Assembly (NCBI GenBank): GCA_010093605.1
Contig: MU004194.1
Span: forward strand, 667,793-731,792
Direction of reading: 5' to 3'
Source: Lophium mytilinum
Lineage: Eukaryota > Ascomycota > Dothideomycetes > Mytilinidiales > Mytilinidiaceae
DNA: 64,000 nt
Shown piece after piece: positions 22,063 through 32,454 of the stretch (position 1 is the first letter of the stretch; every line of letters starts with the position of its first letter). A program made the translations under genes and the position numbers. The notes under the pieces are model-generated. The model did not search any database. It was not told where the DNA came from and was given only the letters and a program-made list of their open reading frames with translations.

Positions 22063-23190
22063 TTAGAAGGAGCCAAGCACTCCCAGCTCCCCAACCAAAA
22101 ATGGATACTCGTACACCCGGTTTCGATACACCATGATCTCGTTAGGCGCTTGGTCCATAGCATCAATCTTAGCCCTCCAATTTCGAAGTCTGAGTTTCCA
22201 GGCTTCAAGTCCGTCTTTATCTGTCCCTATAAGCTTTAGACCCTCGAAACCTTGGTATACCATGGCGGAAGTCCACAAATGCCTTTTCCACTCTGGTCCC
22301 GTCCAACGTCGCCATCTTCTGTCTCTTTCTTCGTCAAGCTCCTCAAAGTCGCCTCCAACGGATTCGCGAAGCTCGGCCCAGGGCAGATCCCAGCGGGTGC
22401 TTTCTAGTAGATGCTCAAGCGATAGATGATGTTGGTATTCAGTCCAAGGATACACATCCTGGAGTTCCCCAGGCTTCGGCAAATATGGACCAATAGCCAG
22501 AACGGCACGACGTGGATCGATCGCTGGTTTGGGCTGGTGGTGTATGCACCTCCAATCAGGCATACAATACTTCACATACTCCAGGCGCGTGTCGAGGTCT
22601 GCACCCATGGGAATGGTGCCGGATGTAAAGTAAGAGTCGAACGCATGACCAAAGAGCTCACCGTAAATTGCCAAGTGGAAAAATGCTTCTGGTGGGTCAG
22701 AATTGATGGTGTATGCATCATCAACACCACCGGACCAGAAATCGGGAGTCGCGGTCCACTGATCACCAACAGATTTGTCAATGAGATCGGTGACTGGGTT
22801 GATGGTGGAGAAACGTAGAGAATGTAGTTCTCGAATTCGCTCCAACGTCAATCCGGAGTGGTCTAGGCAAAGGTCCATCAAGGCGTCAATTCCACCCTGA
22901 AATGCTTTCCGCAACTCTAGCGTATTGCTGTGGCTCAGAGCTGCCCATGCCGATAGCTGACGAGCGGTGGCCGCAATGAGAAAATGAGGAGAGGGACGGA
23001 AGAAGAATCGAGACGCAGCGGCGGCGAGGCGAAGTATGGTCCGCGGTGATGTTCTAGAGAGGCAGTTTCGAAGAGCTCTACAGCTTGAAGTGAGATTGGT
23101 GAAGTCTTCGATATTATGAAGATAATCAGGCAACAAGATGAGAATGTCTGCTGGGAGCGAAAGAAGTTGTAAAGATTGAGAGCCCGACAT
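22063..23190 (-). CDS. F-box-type protein
   Basis: A single exon of 375 residues. An F-box-like start is seen at about 8-45 (LLSLPADILILLPDYL, then FTNLTSSCRALRNCL). The remainder is the Trp-rich body found in many Pezizomycotina F-box proteins of unknown target (EWKRHLWTSAMVYQGFEGL). F-box proteins link substrates to SCF ubiquitin ligases through Skp1. The N-terminal match is modest, and the substrate is unknown. It is one of three F-box-like genes in the window, with 30811 and 50414. Confidence 0.7.
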   Translation of the reverse strand: MSGSQSLQLLSLPADILILLPDYLHNIEDFTNLTSSCRALRNCLSRTSPRTILRLAAAASRFFFRPSPHFLIAATARQLSAWAALSHSNTLELRKAFQGGIDALMDLCLDHSGLTLERIRELHSLRFSTINPVTDLIDKSVGDQWTATPDFWSGGVDDAYTINSDPPEAFFHLAIYGELFGHAFDSYFTSGTIPMGADLDTRLEYVKYCMPDWRCIHHQPKPAIDPRRAVLAIGPYLPKPGELQDVYPWTEYQHHLSLEHLLESTRWDLPWAELRESVGGDFEELDEERDRRWRRWTGPEWKRHLWTSAMVYQGFEGLKLIGTDKDGLEAWKLRLRNWRAKIDAMDQAPNEIMVYRNRVYEYPFLVGELGVLGSF

Positions 23191-24084
23191 ATTGATGACT
23201 TGGTAGATCGAGATTGCGCCTTGTGACTAGGAGATACTTAAATATCAGACAGATACAGGGCTTCTTTAAACAAAAGGAGAGGAGTGAGGAGAGGATATGG
23301 TAGCTGTGGGAGGATTGACCGGCCCGCAGGGACGCCCCTGAGGCTTGCACTGCACGGCCACACCTAGTCTCCAGGCCGCGTCTCGCCACTCATCTCAACC
23401 ATTCCCTGCCATTCCTTCCCATTTGCGACACCACCATGGCCATCCACATCCAAGACCATCGGGTTTCGAGTAGAAGAAGTGCCTGTGGGCATGAAAGTCT
23501 CGTCAAGTGCACCGCGACCCCAAGGACCATAGGCATTGCGTCTAGAATATTCCAAGCCAACTCGACTTGCTCAACCACTTTCCAAGCTAGATGAAGTTGA
23601 GAAACTCGAAGGAGTTCCATTAACATGAAACCTACGGAGCCGCCGTCATGCAAGAGTATATTTATAGAAAGTAATGCTAACTGCTAACCACTCAGTGTTT
23701 GCACTCTACAAAAACTGTTGTTTAGCCCCCGCAGTCTTATGTCGATCATGCGCAGCCCTACCAGCCCGGAGGCAATGCAACCCCAAAACAGTCAGCACGG
23801 CAAGACTTATCTACAATCTGATTGGTAAATTGCTGATTGGCTTGAGGCTTAACATGATACTGTGCGCCATGTGGATTTGTACCTCGCAAGAGCATTGCAA
23901 TAATCACAGCCACCTCAGCTCTGTCCTACAAAAGACATCCCTGATATGTGCCTAACGAATCCTAGTCGTTGTCGACTGGGTCTTGATTTATTTACCTATC
24001 TTCAACGCCCTTGAATGCTCCTCATCTTTCAGCCCTTTCTCGTCCTAGTCAAGTAGGACTTTTGATCTTGACGGGAACACCGCG
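23191..24084. other. divergent intergenic region
   Basis: This lies between the F-box gene start and the start of the lectin-like membrane protein. Overlapping short frames around 23364-23653 on the minus strand have no family features. Nothing else is recognised. Confidence 0.5.
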
Positions 24085-25027
24085 ATGAACCCAGCATTGT
24101 CCTCGCGGCAGGTCGCCCAGTTTGACCAAAACCAATGGTACCAGATCACCGTCGATACCTCCGACTCCCTTTCGATGGCCGGAACTGAGCTTTCCGAGCA
24201 CCGGGCGGGCTCTGTGTTCTTCCAAGTTACAAACACATCCGCGCCATTGCAGCGTTGGCAATTGTTTCCATCTAAGAATTCAACCTATATACTGCGCAGC
24301 CAATCTGGCCCGCAAGGATATCTGGGCGCTTCGGCGAAGCCTAGTACGAAAAGCGAGCAAGGCGGTACAACCGCGATCATGTCTAACCATTCTATTGCGG
24401 ACAATGGCGTCTTCTGGCATGTCAATACTTTCCACGACGGCCGTTCCTATCTCAATAACCTTGCCAATGGCACGGCATGGAATCTGATGGTGAAATCAGC
24501 TGGGTCGATGGCAATGACATCTGATATCAAAGGAGAACAGGATAGACAGAGTTTCAGTTTCACGAAGCTTGGAGCTATCAATGATCCGAAGTATTCGACG
24601 ATAATCGTAAGTTATTTCTCAGTGTGGTCTGACGACAGATCGCTGACCGAAGTTTTATTAGAACCCGGGAGATTCCACTCCTACCAATCATCCAAGTCCT
24701 TCTTCATTACCTTCTCAGACTTCTGGCCACTCTAGCGGTCTTTCCACAGGCGCATACGCTGCGATTGGAGCCTCGATTGCAGCCGCCATCATCGCATTCG
24801 TGGTTGGACTTCTTTTCCTCTTTCGGCGAAGGAGACGCATGCAGAAGCACGTGCCGGAAAAGGGGATCGACACTGGCGGTGTTTTACCGCATGAATATCC
24901 AAATATCCCCATCTCAGAGCCACAGCCAGCTCATCCGCTCTACGAGCTTCAGTCGAATGAGTTGGCAGAGATGTACGTTCCTCCCACTGTATTGCCAGCC
25001 CATGAAGCATTGCAAAGAGGGACTTAA
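24085..25027 (+). CDS. single-pass membrane protein with ricin-like (beta-trefoil) N-terminal region
   Basis: Two exons, 24085-24606 and 24662-25027, join in phase 0 (55-nt gtaagt...tag intron) into 295 residues. The N-terminal 165 residues have QxW-like and aromatic repeats reminiscent of ricin-type beta-trefoil domains (QFDQNQWYQITV, APLQRWQLFPSKN, NGVFWHVNTF). A Ser/Pro-rich stalk follows (STPTNHPSPSSLPSQTSG), then one membrane helix (YAAIGASIAAAIIAFVVGL) and a basic RRRRR stop-transfer, leaving a cytosolic tail of about 60 residues. No classical signal peptide is seen, so the helix may act as the anchor. The layout resembles fungal surface sensors and lectin-like membrane proteins. Ligand and role are unknown. 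Confidence 0.75.
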
Positions 25028-25192
25028 GTTTGCAAAGAGGGCCTTAGTACAGCCATTATGAACGGCTTCGATGAAGATACTGGGTTGAAGCTCTACTCGA
25101 CTATGATAGTCATAAGGAATGAAGATATAAATTTCCGCGCCTAATTATACAGGTAAGGTCTACAGCTATCGTAGACCCATAGAAAACGCTTG

Positions 25193-26174
25193 CTAAATGT
25201 TGTCTGTAGCGACCGTGTTCTCGATCGCCCACTCCTTTATCGCTTCGAAATTCCTGCAGACGTGGTCGGTGTTGAAGTCGGGCCAAGGATCGTCGTATTC
25301 GGGCAGCATCGCAAAGGTGAAGACTCCGACGTCACTTGAACACATCAAGTTCATGCGGAGAATCTCGATGCAATGGTCTAGAAACAGATCAGCAGCTGCT
25401 TTACGCCTAGCCTTGTTGAAGTGAAAGAACGCCATACCTAGATGCATACGAAGCTTCTCCGGTGGGTCGGAAAGGTCACCACCCTTTGACTCGTAGTGGT
25501 CCTTATAGGTGACCTTCCGAAGAAGATTTAAGCAGTGGAGTTGGTGAAACACTTCCAAACCAATCCGGAAGCCATGTTCTCCAGTACGTGGATCTGTTAC
25601 GCCCAAGGAATTCATAGGCTTTCCAAGCGCCTTCATCTGCTCGTGTGATACCATCTGGTCGCCGACTACGCAAAGGATGAGTGCATGGCCGAGTTCGGGG
25701 AGGGAGTAAACTCACTGTCGAATGAAAGACCATTCCACGCCTCATCTACGTCGTCGCCCATTCCCTGGTACGCAGATGAGACTGCACCCTTCGTTATATT
25801 GAAATGGACATTCTCGTATCGAACTGCCTCCGAAGCCGGGGCTATTTCACTTAATCAGCTTTTCTAACTCCTTGAAGGTGATCTGACGGCTTCTACTTAC
25901 ACCATGCGGAGAACTTTTCAACGAACATTTCCTCGGTTGGTTGGCCGAACCAGCTGGACACGAAGAACGCCGCTGATATCGAGAAAAGGGCGGCGTGTGT
26001 GTACCACATCCATCTAGGTGTCTTCCGGATAATGACTGTCCGCTGCTCTGATCCTAACCCATCTTCCAAAAGGGTAGCCGATGAATCATCACTCGACATG
26101 CTGATTCTCTTCTCCTCATCGTGGACCACTTCATAACCCTTGTTCTCGAACCCAGGCTTGCTGGACTTCATCAT
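25193..26174 (-). CDS. UstYa-like (DUF3328) protein
   Basis: Three exons (26174-25901, 25841-25716, 25665-25193) give 290 residues. A cytosolic N-terminus is followed by one membrane helix at about 55-77 (WMWYTHAALFSISAAFFVSSW), the segment SPASEAVRYENVHFN typical after the first intron, and the first HxxHC motif HQLHC (H174, H177, C178). The second motif, usually HxxHC too, reads FLDHC (near 229-233): its first His is Phe, while the following ILRMNLMC is conserved. UstYa-family oxidases modify ribosomal peptide precursors in dikaritin-type pathways and occur widely in secondary-metabolite loci. The missing His may lower metal binding. It is divergent from the HHK-repeat secreted protein at 27757, 1.6 kb away. 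Confidence 0.87.
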
Positions 26175-27756
26175 GGCTGCGACTGGTCGGTGGACTTGTC
26201 AGGTGGAAGAGTAGGAAGAATGGGTGTAGGAATAGAACGACTGCCGGCAGTAGCCATGGGAGGAAGGGCCGCGGTGGGGTATTATGCCATTCGACAAGCG
26301 GCAGGCGTCTATAGCGACGTGGGGCTCGCAGGTTCCAAGTTATGTTTGATTGGCATTCTGGTTTCACAGGCGTTGGAGATAGCAAAGAGCGACAGGCCGG
26401 CAGTGGGACCCGGGCGTATCGAGGATTCCATACATCCATCCTACTTACCTCAAACGGTACACCCGCAAGTCCTCTCACTGGTGGCAATAGCCCGCAGCCG
26501 GTTCGAGACGTCCAATGTGAGCAATTCCACTGTACAAAACCGACCGAAGCACGATCTGATTGGGCCCTCGCCTGCCACTTCCTAAACGCGGGCCATAGTT
26601 GACGTTCCAAGCCTGGGACACGAGGAGTCGCAGAAGGCTAACCAGCACGGCTGCAAATCATGCGGCGAGGCTGCGTCGGTTCGCCATGCCTGGCCTTTGC
26701 ACAAGACATTCAGGCGCCGGGGCAGTTACAGAACTCCTAGCGCAGATCACGGCCGTAGTCTTCTTATGCCCTCTCCGGCGGCCTAGTGTTGAGCCTCAGG
26801 CGGAGGATGTTGCAGCTTGCCAAGGACGAAACCCTTCGGGGAGTATCCCTAGCGCCGATCAGGAGCCCCTGACGCTCCGCGACGCGCTCGGCTAGGCTTC
26901 CCGTCCCGCCTCTGCCTGCCAAGCACGCTCCGCAAGGCGTGAAAAAAAGTGGCACACTCAAGCTCCGCTGGTCAGTTCAACACCGTCTAAGGTGGCCCAC
27001 AGCGCTATAGGGCTTGCTAGAGCTGATCTTTTGTAAGCAATAAGAGCATACTGGAGGACCTCAAGCAGTGCTAAATTAGGGTATGCAAGCACAGAAACGC
27101 GTCGATGGGAAGCAACAGTATACACGTGCATGCGCCCATGTAAAGTGCCACTGTTCCTATGCCCTGCCTGCCCCGCCCCTTAACTCCCGGAATGCTGGGC
27201 AAAAGCTTGGCCTCCCGCCCCATACACCAGCAGCTATACCCGTCATCCACCAGTGTTTGACGGCACGTCACAGACTGCGCTCTTTTCTGCCCTCGCGCAT
27301 TTACTTGGCGTAGTTTGGCGCCTAAGGCCTGGTGCTGCGTGCCTTGTATGATCCACATCTCATCGCTACTGGCAATTCCGTGCCTGATTCGGCTGCTTCT
27401 TCCTTCACCACCTACAGGCTCCACAACGCCTGGCGGGAGTTGGAGGCGAGAAGGAGAAGGAGGTAATGAAGGGGCCGGCGCTTTGGGCTGCGCGCAGAAT
27501 TGCTGATCGGCTAGAAATCACTCACTGATGGACTTACCGCGGGTGGACCACAGGTCTATCTGATATAAAATACCCAGTCTTCTCGGCGCTTCTTCTTTTC
27601 GACATCCCATTCATCATCTTCGTCTTCTGTCTTCAGTGTTCTACTCGGTCCTGGTGTCCTGTATCCATCCGTTCTTTCTTCGTTCAATTCATTCATTTCA
27701 AATCTCATATTATCTGTCTTTACTGCTGGCCAGTATTTACCTATCACTCTTTCATC
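26175..27756. other. divergent intergenic region between UstYa-like and HHK-repeat genes
   Basis: No gene is recognised in 1.58 kb. A short piece near 27045-27075 resembles a fragment of the repeat family further right (gaggacctcaagcagtgcta). The last 200 bases carry a TATA-like box and a C/T-rich leader for the gene at 27757. Confidence 0.5.
27562..27572 (+). promoter_or_regulatory. TATA-like box for the HHK-repeat protein gene
   Basis: A gatataaaata element lies 195 bases before the ATG and is followed by a long C/T-rich tract. This suggests a strong promoter. It is read from the sequence and untested. Confidence 0.5.
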
Positions 27757-28285
27757 ATGCATTTCACTACCTTCACTCATGCTCTGACCATTGGGCTGCT
27801 CGCTGCCTCGCCCCTCGTTGTGGCTCATGACAACACTGGTGCTCTGGAGATTGCCAAGCGCTTCGTCGTAAGCTACTATTACTTCTTTGACAACCACTCA
27901 ATACTAACATCTCCAGGGTGGTTCTGCCAACGTTGCCTCCGCTTGGGTGGCCTCCGCCCGCGCCCTAGAAGCACGTGAACCGCACCACAAACAGTCAAAA
28001 GGTGGCAACGCAGCCACCGCCGGTGCTGCGGCTAACGGAACCGCTACCACTGCCACCACTGCTACCACCGGAAAGAAGAACTGCGCCAGAGACCCACATC
28101 ACAAAAATTCAAAAGCGTGTGCCCGGGACGTCGAGGAGGTTGAACTGGAGGCCCGCCACCATAAAGGGGGAAATGCTGCCGCCCCAGCAGCCTCAGCTGC
28201 ACCGGCGACAGCGAGCACTGCTGCTACTGCGAATACGAAGTGCGCCAGACACCACAAAGGGAACGCTGCGAAAGCCTGTGCTTAG
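27757..28285 (+). CDS. small secreted HHK-repeat protein
   Basis: Two exons, 27757-27867 and 27917-28285, join in phase 0 to give 159 residues. The signal peptide is MHFTTFTHALTIGLLAASP. A Kex2-like AKR site follows near residue 35 (LEIAKRF). The rest is Ala/Thr/Gly-rich low complexity with four blocks around His-His-Lys: EPHHKQSKGGN, DPHHKNSKACARD, EARHHKGGN and CARHHKGNAAKACA. The blocks carry four of its cysteines as (N/K)C or AC pairs. I do not recognise a family. The repeat-after-Kex2 layout is like precursors of secreted peptides, and the His clusters could bind metal. Either reading is inference. It lacks the Tyr-containing cores of known dikaritin precursors. Confidence 0.7.
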
Positions 28286-28719
28286 ATCATGACAGGGGAG
28301 CATTAAGGAGCTCCCTTGGGCGGTTATGGGAAGGGCATGAACTGGTTGATTGGTTGATTGGTTGGCAAGTGGGTTGGTGGAAGCTTTAGTTCGCAGCTTT
28401 CGGAATTGTATGATATTCGCAGGCGTATAAAAATTAACGAGAAAAATGACTATCCCCTGATCCGATATTGCAGTGAAGCACTCCTCCTTTGACTGGCAGG
28501 TTGACGTCGTCCGAGGTCCTGCGCTGGACACCCCGAACTATCCTTGCTAGGCTTTGATCTTGCTCGCTCAACACCACTGAGAGGAGTAGCCCAGCTATTT
28601 AATAGCATTAGCCAGTAAGTCAAGGAGCAGTCTGATTTACACTGCTTGGAAGTTGACATCGTCCCTGAACTTTCAAGATATATGGGGGTACCCAGTGCAA
28701 TTTTGCTGCAGTGTTGACG

Positions 28720-28990
28720 GCGTCTGAGGTCCTCTAATGCTCTGAAAATACTCGAATTACGATGTCAAGTCTACGCCTCTCAATTCGTGTAGTGCTCTAA
28801 AGCATTCTTGATACCCACTTGATAGCGTCTGGAGTACCCTGATGCACGAAAAATGATCTACCTAGGATGTCACACTCCATGCCTCGTGATTCGTGTAGTG
28901 CTCTAAAGCATTGTAATGTACCCTCTTAATAGCGTCAGGAGGGCTCTAATGCACGAAAAATGATCGAGTTACGATGTCATGTTTTAGTAA
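28720..28990 (+). repeat. three tandem copies of a 105-107 nt unit
   Basis: Units begin at 28720, 28825 and 28932, each opening gcgtctgaggt-like and containing aatgcacgaaaaatgatc, acgatgtca, and (in the first two) attcgtgtagtgctctaaagcatt. The third copy is cut short. The spacings are 105 and 107 nt. Confidence 0.75.
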
Positions 28991-29317
28991 GGTTCGTGAG
29001 GCCAGAACGATTTCCTAAATGAAGGTACAGTACTAAAGCATAAGTTTGGGCATACAGATAGGATTTATTACCGCTTAGCTCGAATCTTGTTCACTCGACA
29101 ACACTGTGAGGGGTGGCCTGGCTACCAGGTAGCCGGTTGGTCAAGAAGTAGCCCAATGCTCGCCCCATAAGCCTTAACATTGCGTTGGAGTAGCTCTAAG
29201 TTCGGCCACTTCGAAATACCATTTCATGATTGCTACGTTGGAAGCTAGTTACCACCGTCAGGGGTGCCCCCGCCAGCAAGTAACTAGATTGTTAAAAGGC
29301 AGTCTAATTTACAGTGC

Positions 29318-29977
29318 TTGAACCTTGATATGCGATTATTTTGTATCGCTTGGTTTGCATATGCTAACGACCTCAGCGATGTCCGGAAGAAGATGATGCG
29401 CCGCACGGCTGCCCTTGTCACCTATCACAACAATCGTTCAGGTTGTGAACAGGCACAGACGGTTGCTCGATGGGCTGCGGTGAAGGAAGAGATGGAGCGC
29501 AGTGGCACCCTGTGGTGCGACTACTGTCACAAAACTGACCATACGGCGGCCAATTACTTCGGTACTAGGCCGGAGCTTCTACAGGGATTTAAAGATCGTC
29601 AGCCGGCTCAGGCTGTTGGCCAGGAGCGCGAAGCTGTAGACCATCGACTACGCGATGCTAATAACGCCATTTCCATAACGATGCCCGCTACAACTATCAT
29701 CAGCCTGGTCCGGAGCGCCGTCCGATCAATCAAGACCGAGACAGAGACAGGCGTTCATACACAGACCGAGTCCGAGACAGAGACCACTATGCGGATCGAG
29801 ACCGAGACCGAGACTACTACGCGGATCGAAACCGAGACCGAGCCTACTACACGGATCGATCCCGACGTCACCGACATCATCCGTACTAGGAGTGTTTGTG
29901 AATGGACGGGTTATGTAACCTACCCAGCATCAGTGCGAGCATGTTCTTCTTCTTCAATCATGCGGGTACTTATATAG
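29318..29977 (+). mobile_element. decayed retrotransposon gag remnant
   Basis: The frame is open for about 219 codons but begins at a non-ATG codon. It shows a zinc-knuckle-like WCDYCHKTDHTAANYF in which the final Cys of C-x2-C-x4-H-x4-C is Tyr. Downstream, the frame turns into a Thr/Glu repeat (IETETETTTRIETETE). The +1-shifted frame of the same DNA reads as an Arg/Asp/Tyr repeat (RDRDYYADRNRDR) that is more like a nucleic-acid-binding tail. A frameshift therefore probably separates the two halves. No protease, integrase or reverse transcriptase is seen nearby. It sits between copies of the local repeat family. Confidence 0.55.
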
Positions 29978-30523
29978 AGAATCAAAACTTGTGCTGGTAC
30001 TATTACACCAGTTATAGGTTTGGGTACACCGAGATATGACTTCTTTGGCTTCGCTGTTGCGCCTTTGATACCACTGTAAGGAGCACCCGGTGTAGCCTGT
30101 CTCTAGTTAGTCAAAGGGTAGCACAGTTTCCACTGCGTTGACTCTTACATCATATCTTGAGTTTCTAGAGCTCTTCGAGGTACCTCAAGCGGTGCTAGGT
30201 GAACGCACACAAGCCTAGAGCGTGTACAGTACTACATTATAAGTTAGGCACACAGACATATGCCTGCTCAAGCTTCGTCGTTGCTCTCTCTACACCGCTG
30301 TCAGGAGTGCTCCAGGTAGCTCGTCTATGAATAGTCAAAAAGCAGGGTAATTTCTAATGCGTTGACTCTTACATTAACAAGCTTCAGAGATCGTCGGCGT
30401 ACCTCACCCAGTTGTAAGGAGTGCCAACACCTATGTCTTGGTACTGCATATCGCCAGTTTACAAGTTTGGGTGCACACCCGTTTACCACTAGAGGAAGCC
30501 TGATATGAAGGGAGTGCCTGAAA

Positions 30524-30593
30524 GCAGCAGTTCGCTGGCGAACATTAATCAATCGCGAGCTGTTTGCAGGCTATGCGTTACAGTGCTAAGTCA
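30524..30593 (+). repeat. left copy of a 70-nt direct repeat flanking the F-box/LRR-like gene
   Basis: It contains agttcgctggcgaacatt, then gtttgcaggctatgcgttac and agtgctaagtcat. The same order recurs at 32707-32773. The copies are about 2.18 kb apart and share most positions. Confidence 0.7.
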
Positions 30594-30810
30594 TAACTAT
30601 AGGAATACATATCTATAGATTATCCCTGCATAGCTCTAATCATGTTCACTTAACATCATCTTAAGGATTAGCCCAGCCAGTAGAGACGGGTGTGCAAAGA
30701 GATTTGACTTGTCACTGCTTCAAAATAAGAGCTACTCGAACTCTCCGAATATCTGAGCTTAAGCTGAAGTGCTGATACTTCGACTCCAACTTTGATTCAG
30801 CTATCGAAAC

Positions 30811-32454
30811 TCAAAAGGGAATCTCGCCACGACTTCGCGTGCAAAAATCGCATTTGCAATATGGTTCAATGATTGCAAGGTCAGCATCTAGTGGATCAAT
30901 GTCAGATCCAACCACTGCTGGCTGGTGGTCGCAAGTTTCCCTCATCCTTGGGACATCTGGTGCCATGTCTGCAAGAAGCCGTTGAAAGATGGAGAAAACG
31001 TAGTCTCGTGGCAAACCTCTATGTTCGAAATTTCGGGGAATCTTATCCTTTGCCAACACGTTGCGACCGCGGAAAAGGTACCGCTCCCATTTCCAGTCCT
31101 CAAAGTGTAACACTGAACGTGCTGCTATGCGCCAGGATGGCGTGTCCCGCAGCTGTAAATTGCAGAAGGCCCGTTCCAGCGGCGATTGAGGGAGCGGAGA
31201 GAACCCAAATCGAGGTGCTATAAGCCAAAGCTGATCTAGATCCCAGCCATTCGCAAGTTGCTTGAATACAAGGTCCCAAACGTCGGGATCGGCACCTTGC
31301 AGAACGACATAGCCCAATCCCAGCCGGCGAATCGTTGGAAACATAGCAAGCCAGCCCATGAGGTCTTCCTCTGTCGTGCGGAACCCACAGTTCGAGTTTG
31401 GGAACTGCAAGCGGAGCTCTTGCAAGTTTGACAACGCGATGATGCTAGTAATCTCTCGGATTGGACGAGGAAGATCGGGTATGTGACCCTCGGGACACTG
31501 GAATTGTACTTCGAGGGATTCGAGCTGACTTGCTGCATTAAGGAAGCGCCGCAAGCCTCCTACATATTGGCTAGGGGTCTCCTCATACCAGATTGTTATA
31601 GACAGTTTTCTGAGGTTCTTGAAGGCGCTTTCTATGAGACCTCTTCGTAAGTTAACCAGCATTGGCAATGAGATACCGAGAGTGTCGTCTGCCGGAGTAA
31701 GAAAGCGCTCGAGCTTCACTTTAGCGTGGATGAGAGCTACGAGAAGGTTCAGAAGAGCTGTGTTCCGAGCTGGATGCATTCCGGGATTGTAGAAACGTCT
31801 GGGGTAGTGGTACCTGTCATGCATAGTGTTCCTGAACAACGTGAAACTACGTAGCTTCTTTTCGTCAACGACCCAGCCCGGGATGTGACCAGCACCTTGT
31901 GGGTTAAGCCGAATTTCTCGAAGCTTGAAGAAACTCGAAAGGATAGTGACGAGATCCATTAGTAACGCACCGGACTCCCAGAACTGGTCTTGGTCTTCGC
32001 GGCATGTTTTGAATTCAAGGCCATGCGAAATGTATTCGGGGTCCGCTGGATTAGGAACCGTCACCATGGCGAGGCTATACCCGACTCTGACTGGGCCTTC
32101 GAATACTGCACGATTTGAAAAGCGGGACCCATTGAAAGAGAGGGTTTTCACCCATGGGCGAACCCGTTCGTCCTTGGAGATGCGCTTGAGTTCATCAATA
32201 CTAGATCGAGTGAAATAGAAAGGTCTCTCGGCGATGACTTTTGCGAACGACCCCCAGCATTGGCTGTGAAACGCACAAGATATCAATCGCGCATTCAGTA
32301 TGTCGGCTCGGGATTCTTTGCTTAGCTTTGGAAACCTTTCAAAAGGAGTTGACTGGTAGTCCTCTAAGCCAGCAAACACCCCGGGTAATAACTCAATGGG
32401 CAGTCTTCGGAAAAGAGTGCGTCGGACTTCCGTGGGAAGAACAAGATTACTCAT
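30811..32454 (-). CDS. F-box/LRR-like protein
   Basis: A single exon of 547 residues. The N-terminal segment RRLPIELLPGVFAGLEDY with ILNARLISCAFHSQC resembles an F-box. The body has leucine-rich spaced segments (LRSFTLFRNTM, LRKLSITIWYEE, LESLEVQFQCP, LQELRLQFPNS, IRRLGLGYVVLQ) fitting LRR-like repeats. The C-terminus is Cys-rich (CKCDFCTRS). It would be a substrate receptor for an SCF ubiquitin ligase, with an unknown target. The gene lies inside the repeat field and is bounded by a 70-nt direct repeat on each side (30524 and 32707). It keeps an intact frame despite repeats around it. Confidence 0.72.
   Translation of the reverse strand: MSNLVLPTEVRRTLFRRLPIELLPGVFAGLEDYQSTPFERFPKLSKESRADILNARLISCAFHSQCWGSFAKVIAERPFYFTRSSIDELKRISKDERVRPWVKTLSFNGSRFSNRAVFEGPVRVGYSLAMVTVPNPADPEYISHGLEFKTCREDQDQFWESGALLMDLVTILSSFFKLREIRLNPQGAGHIPGWVVDEKKLRSFTLFRNTMHDRYHYPRRFYNPGMHPARNTALLNLLVALIHAKVKLERFLTPADDTLGISLPMLVNLRRGLIESAFKNLRKLSITIWYEETPSQYVGGLRRFLNAASQLESLEVQFQCPEGHIPDLPRPIREITSIIALSNLQELRLQFPNSNCGFRTTEEDLMGWLAMFPTIRRLGLGYVVLQGADPDVWDLVFKQLANGWDLDQLWLIAPRFGFSPLPQSPLERAFCNLQLRDTPSWRIAARSVLHFEDWKWERYLFRGRNVLAKDKIPRNFEHRGLPRDYVFSIFQRLLADMAPDVPRMRETCDHQPAVVGSDIDPLDADLAIIEPYCKCDFCTRSRGEIPF

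Larger units (their letters stand above)
28546..30800 (+). repeat. degenerate repeat family, period about 224 nt at best-preserved pair
   Basis: A recurring unit contains, in order: cagtactaaagcataagttt, a stretch ending ttcactcaacaccactgt, gaggagtgcccagctag, gtcaaaaagcagtctaattt, and gcgttgactcttacat with tacctcaagcagtgcta. Copies or parts start near 28546, 29020, 29255, 29995, 30224 and 30590. The gcgttgactcttacat landmark occurs at 30135 and 30359, a 224-nt spacing. Copies differ by many substitutions and indels. I cannot assign the family to a known element. Confidence 0.65.
28286..30810. other. gene-poor repeat field
   Basis: A region of diverged tandem and dispersed repeats with a decayed gag-like frame. 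Individual parts are listed separately. No intact gene is seen. Confidence 0.65.

Noticed and set aside
16195-26174. A secondary-metabolite cluster linking P450, sugar porter and UstYa-like genes
   Set aside because: No backbone enzyme is present, the transporter is a sugar porter, and F-box and membrane genes lie between.
26131-26610. Minus-strand frame upstream of the UstYa-like gene
   Set aside because: It overlaps the UstYa-like first exon in another frame and has no recognisable features.
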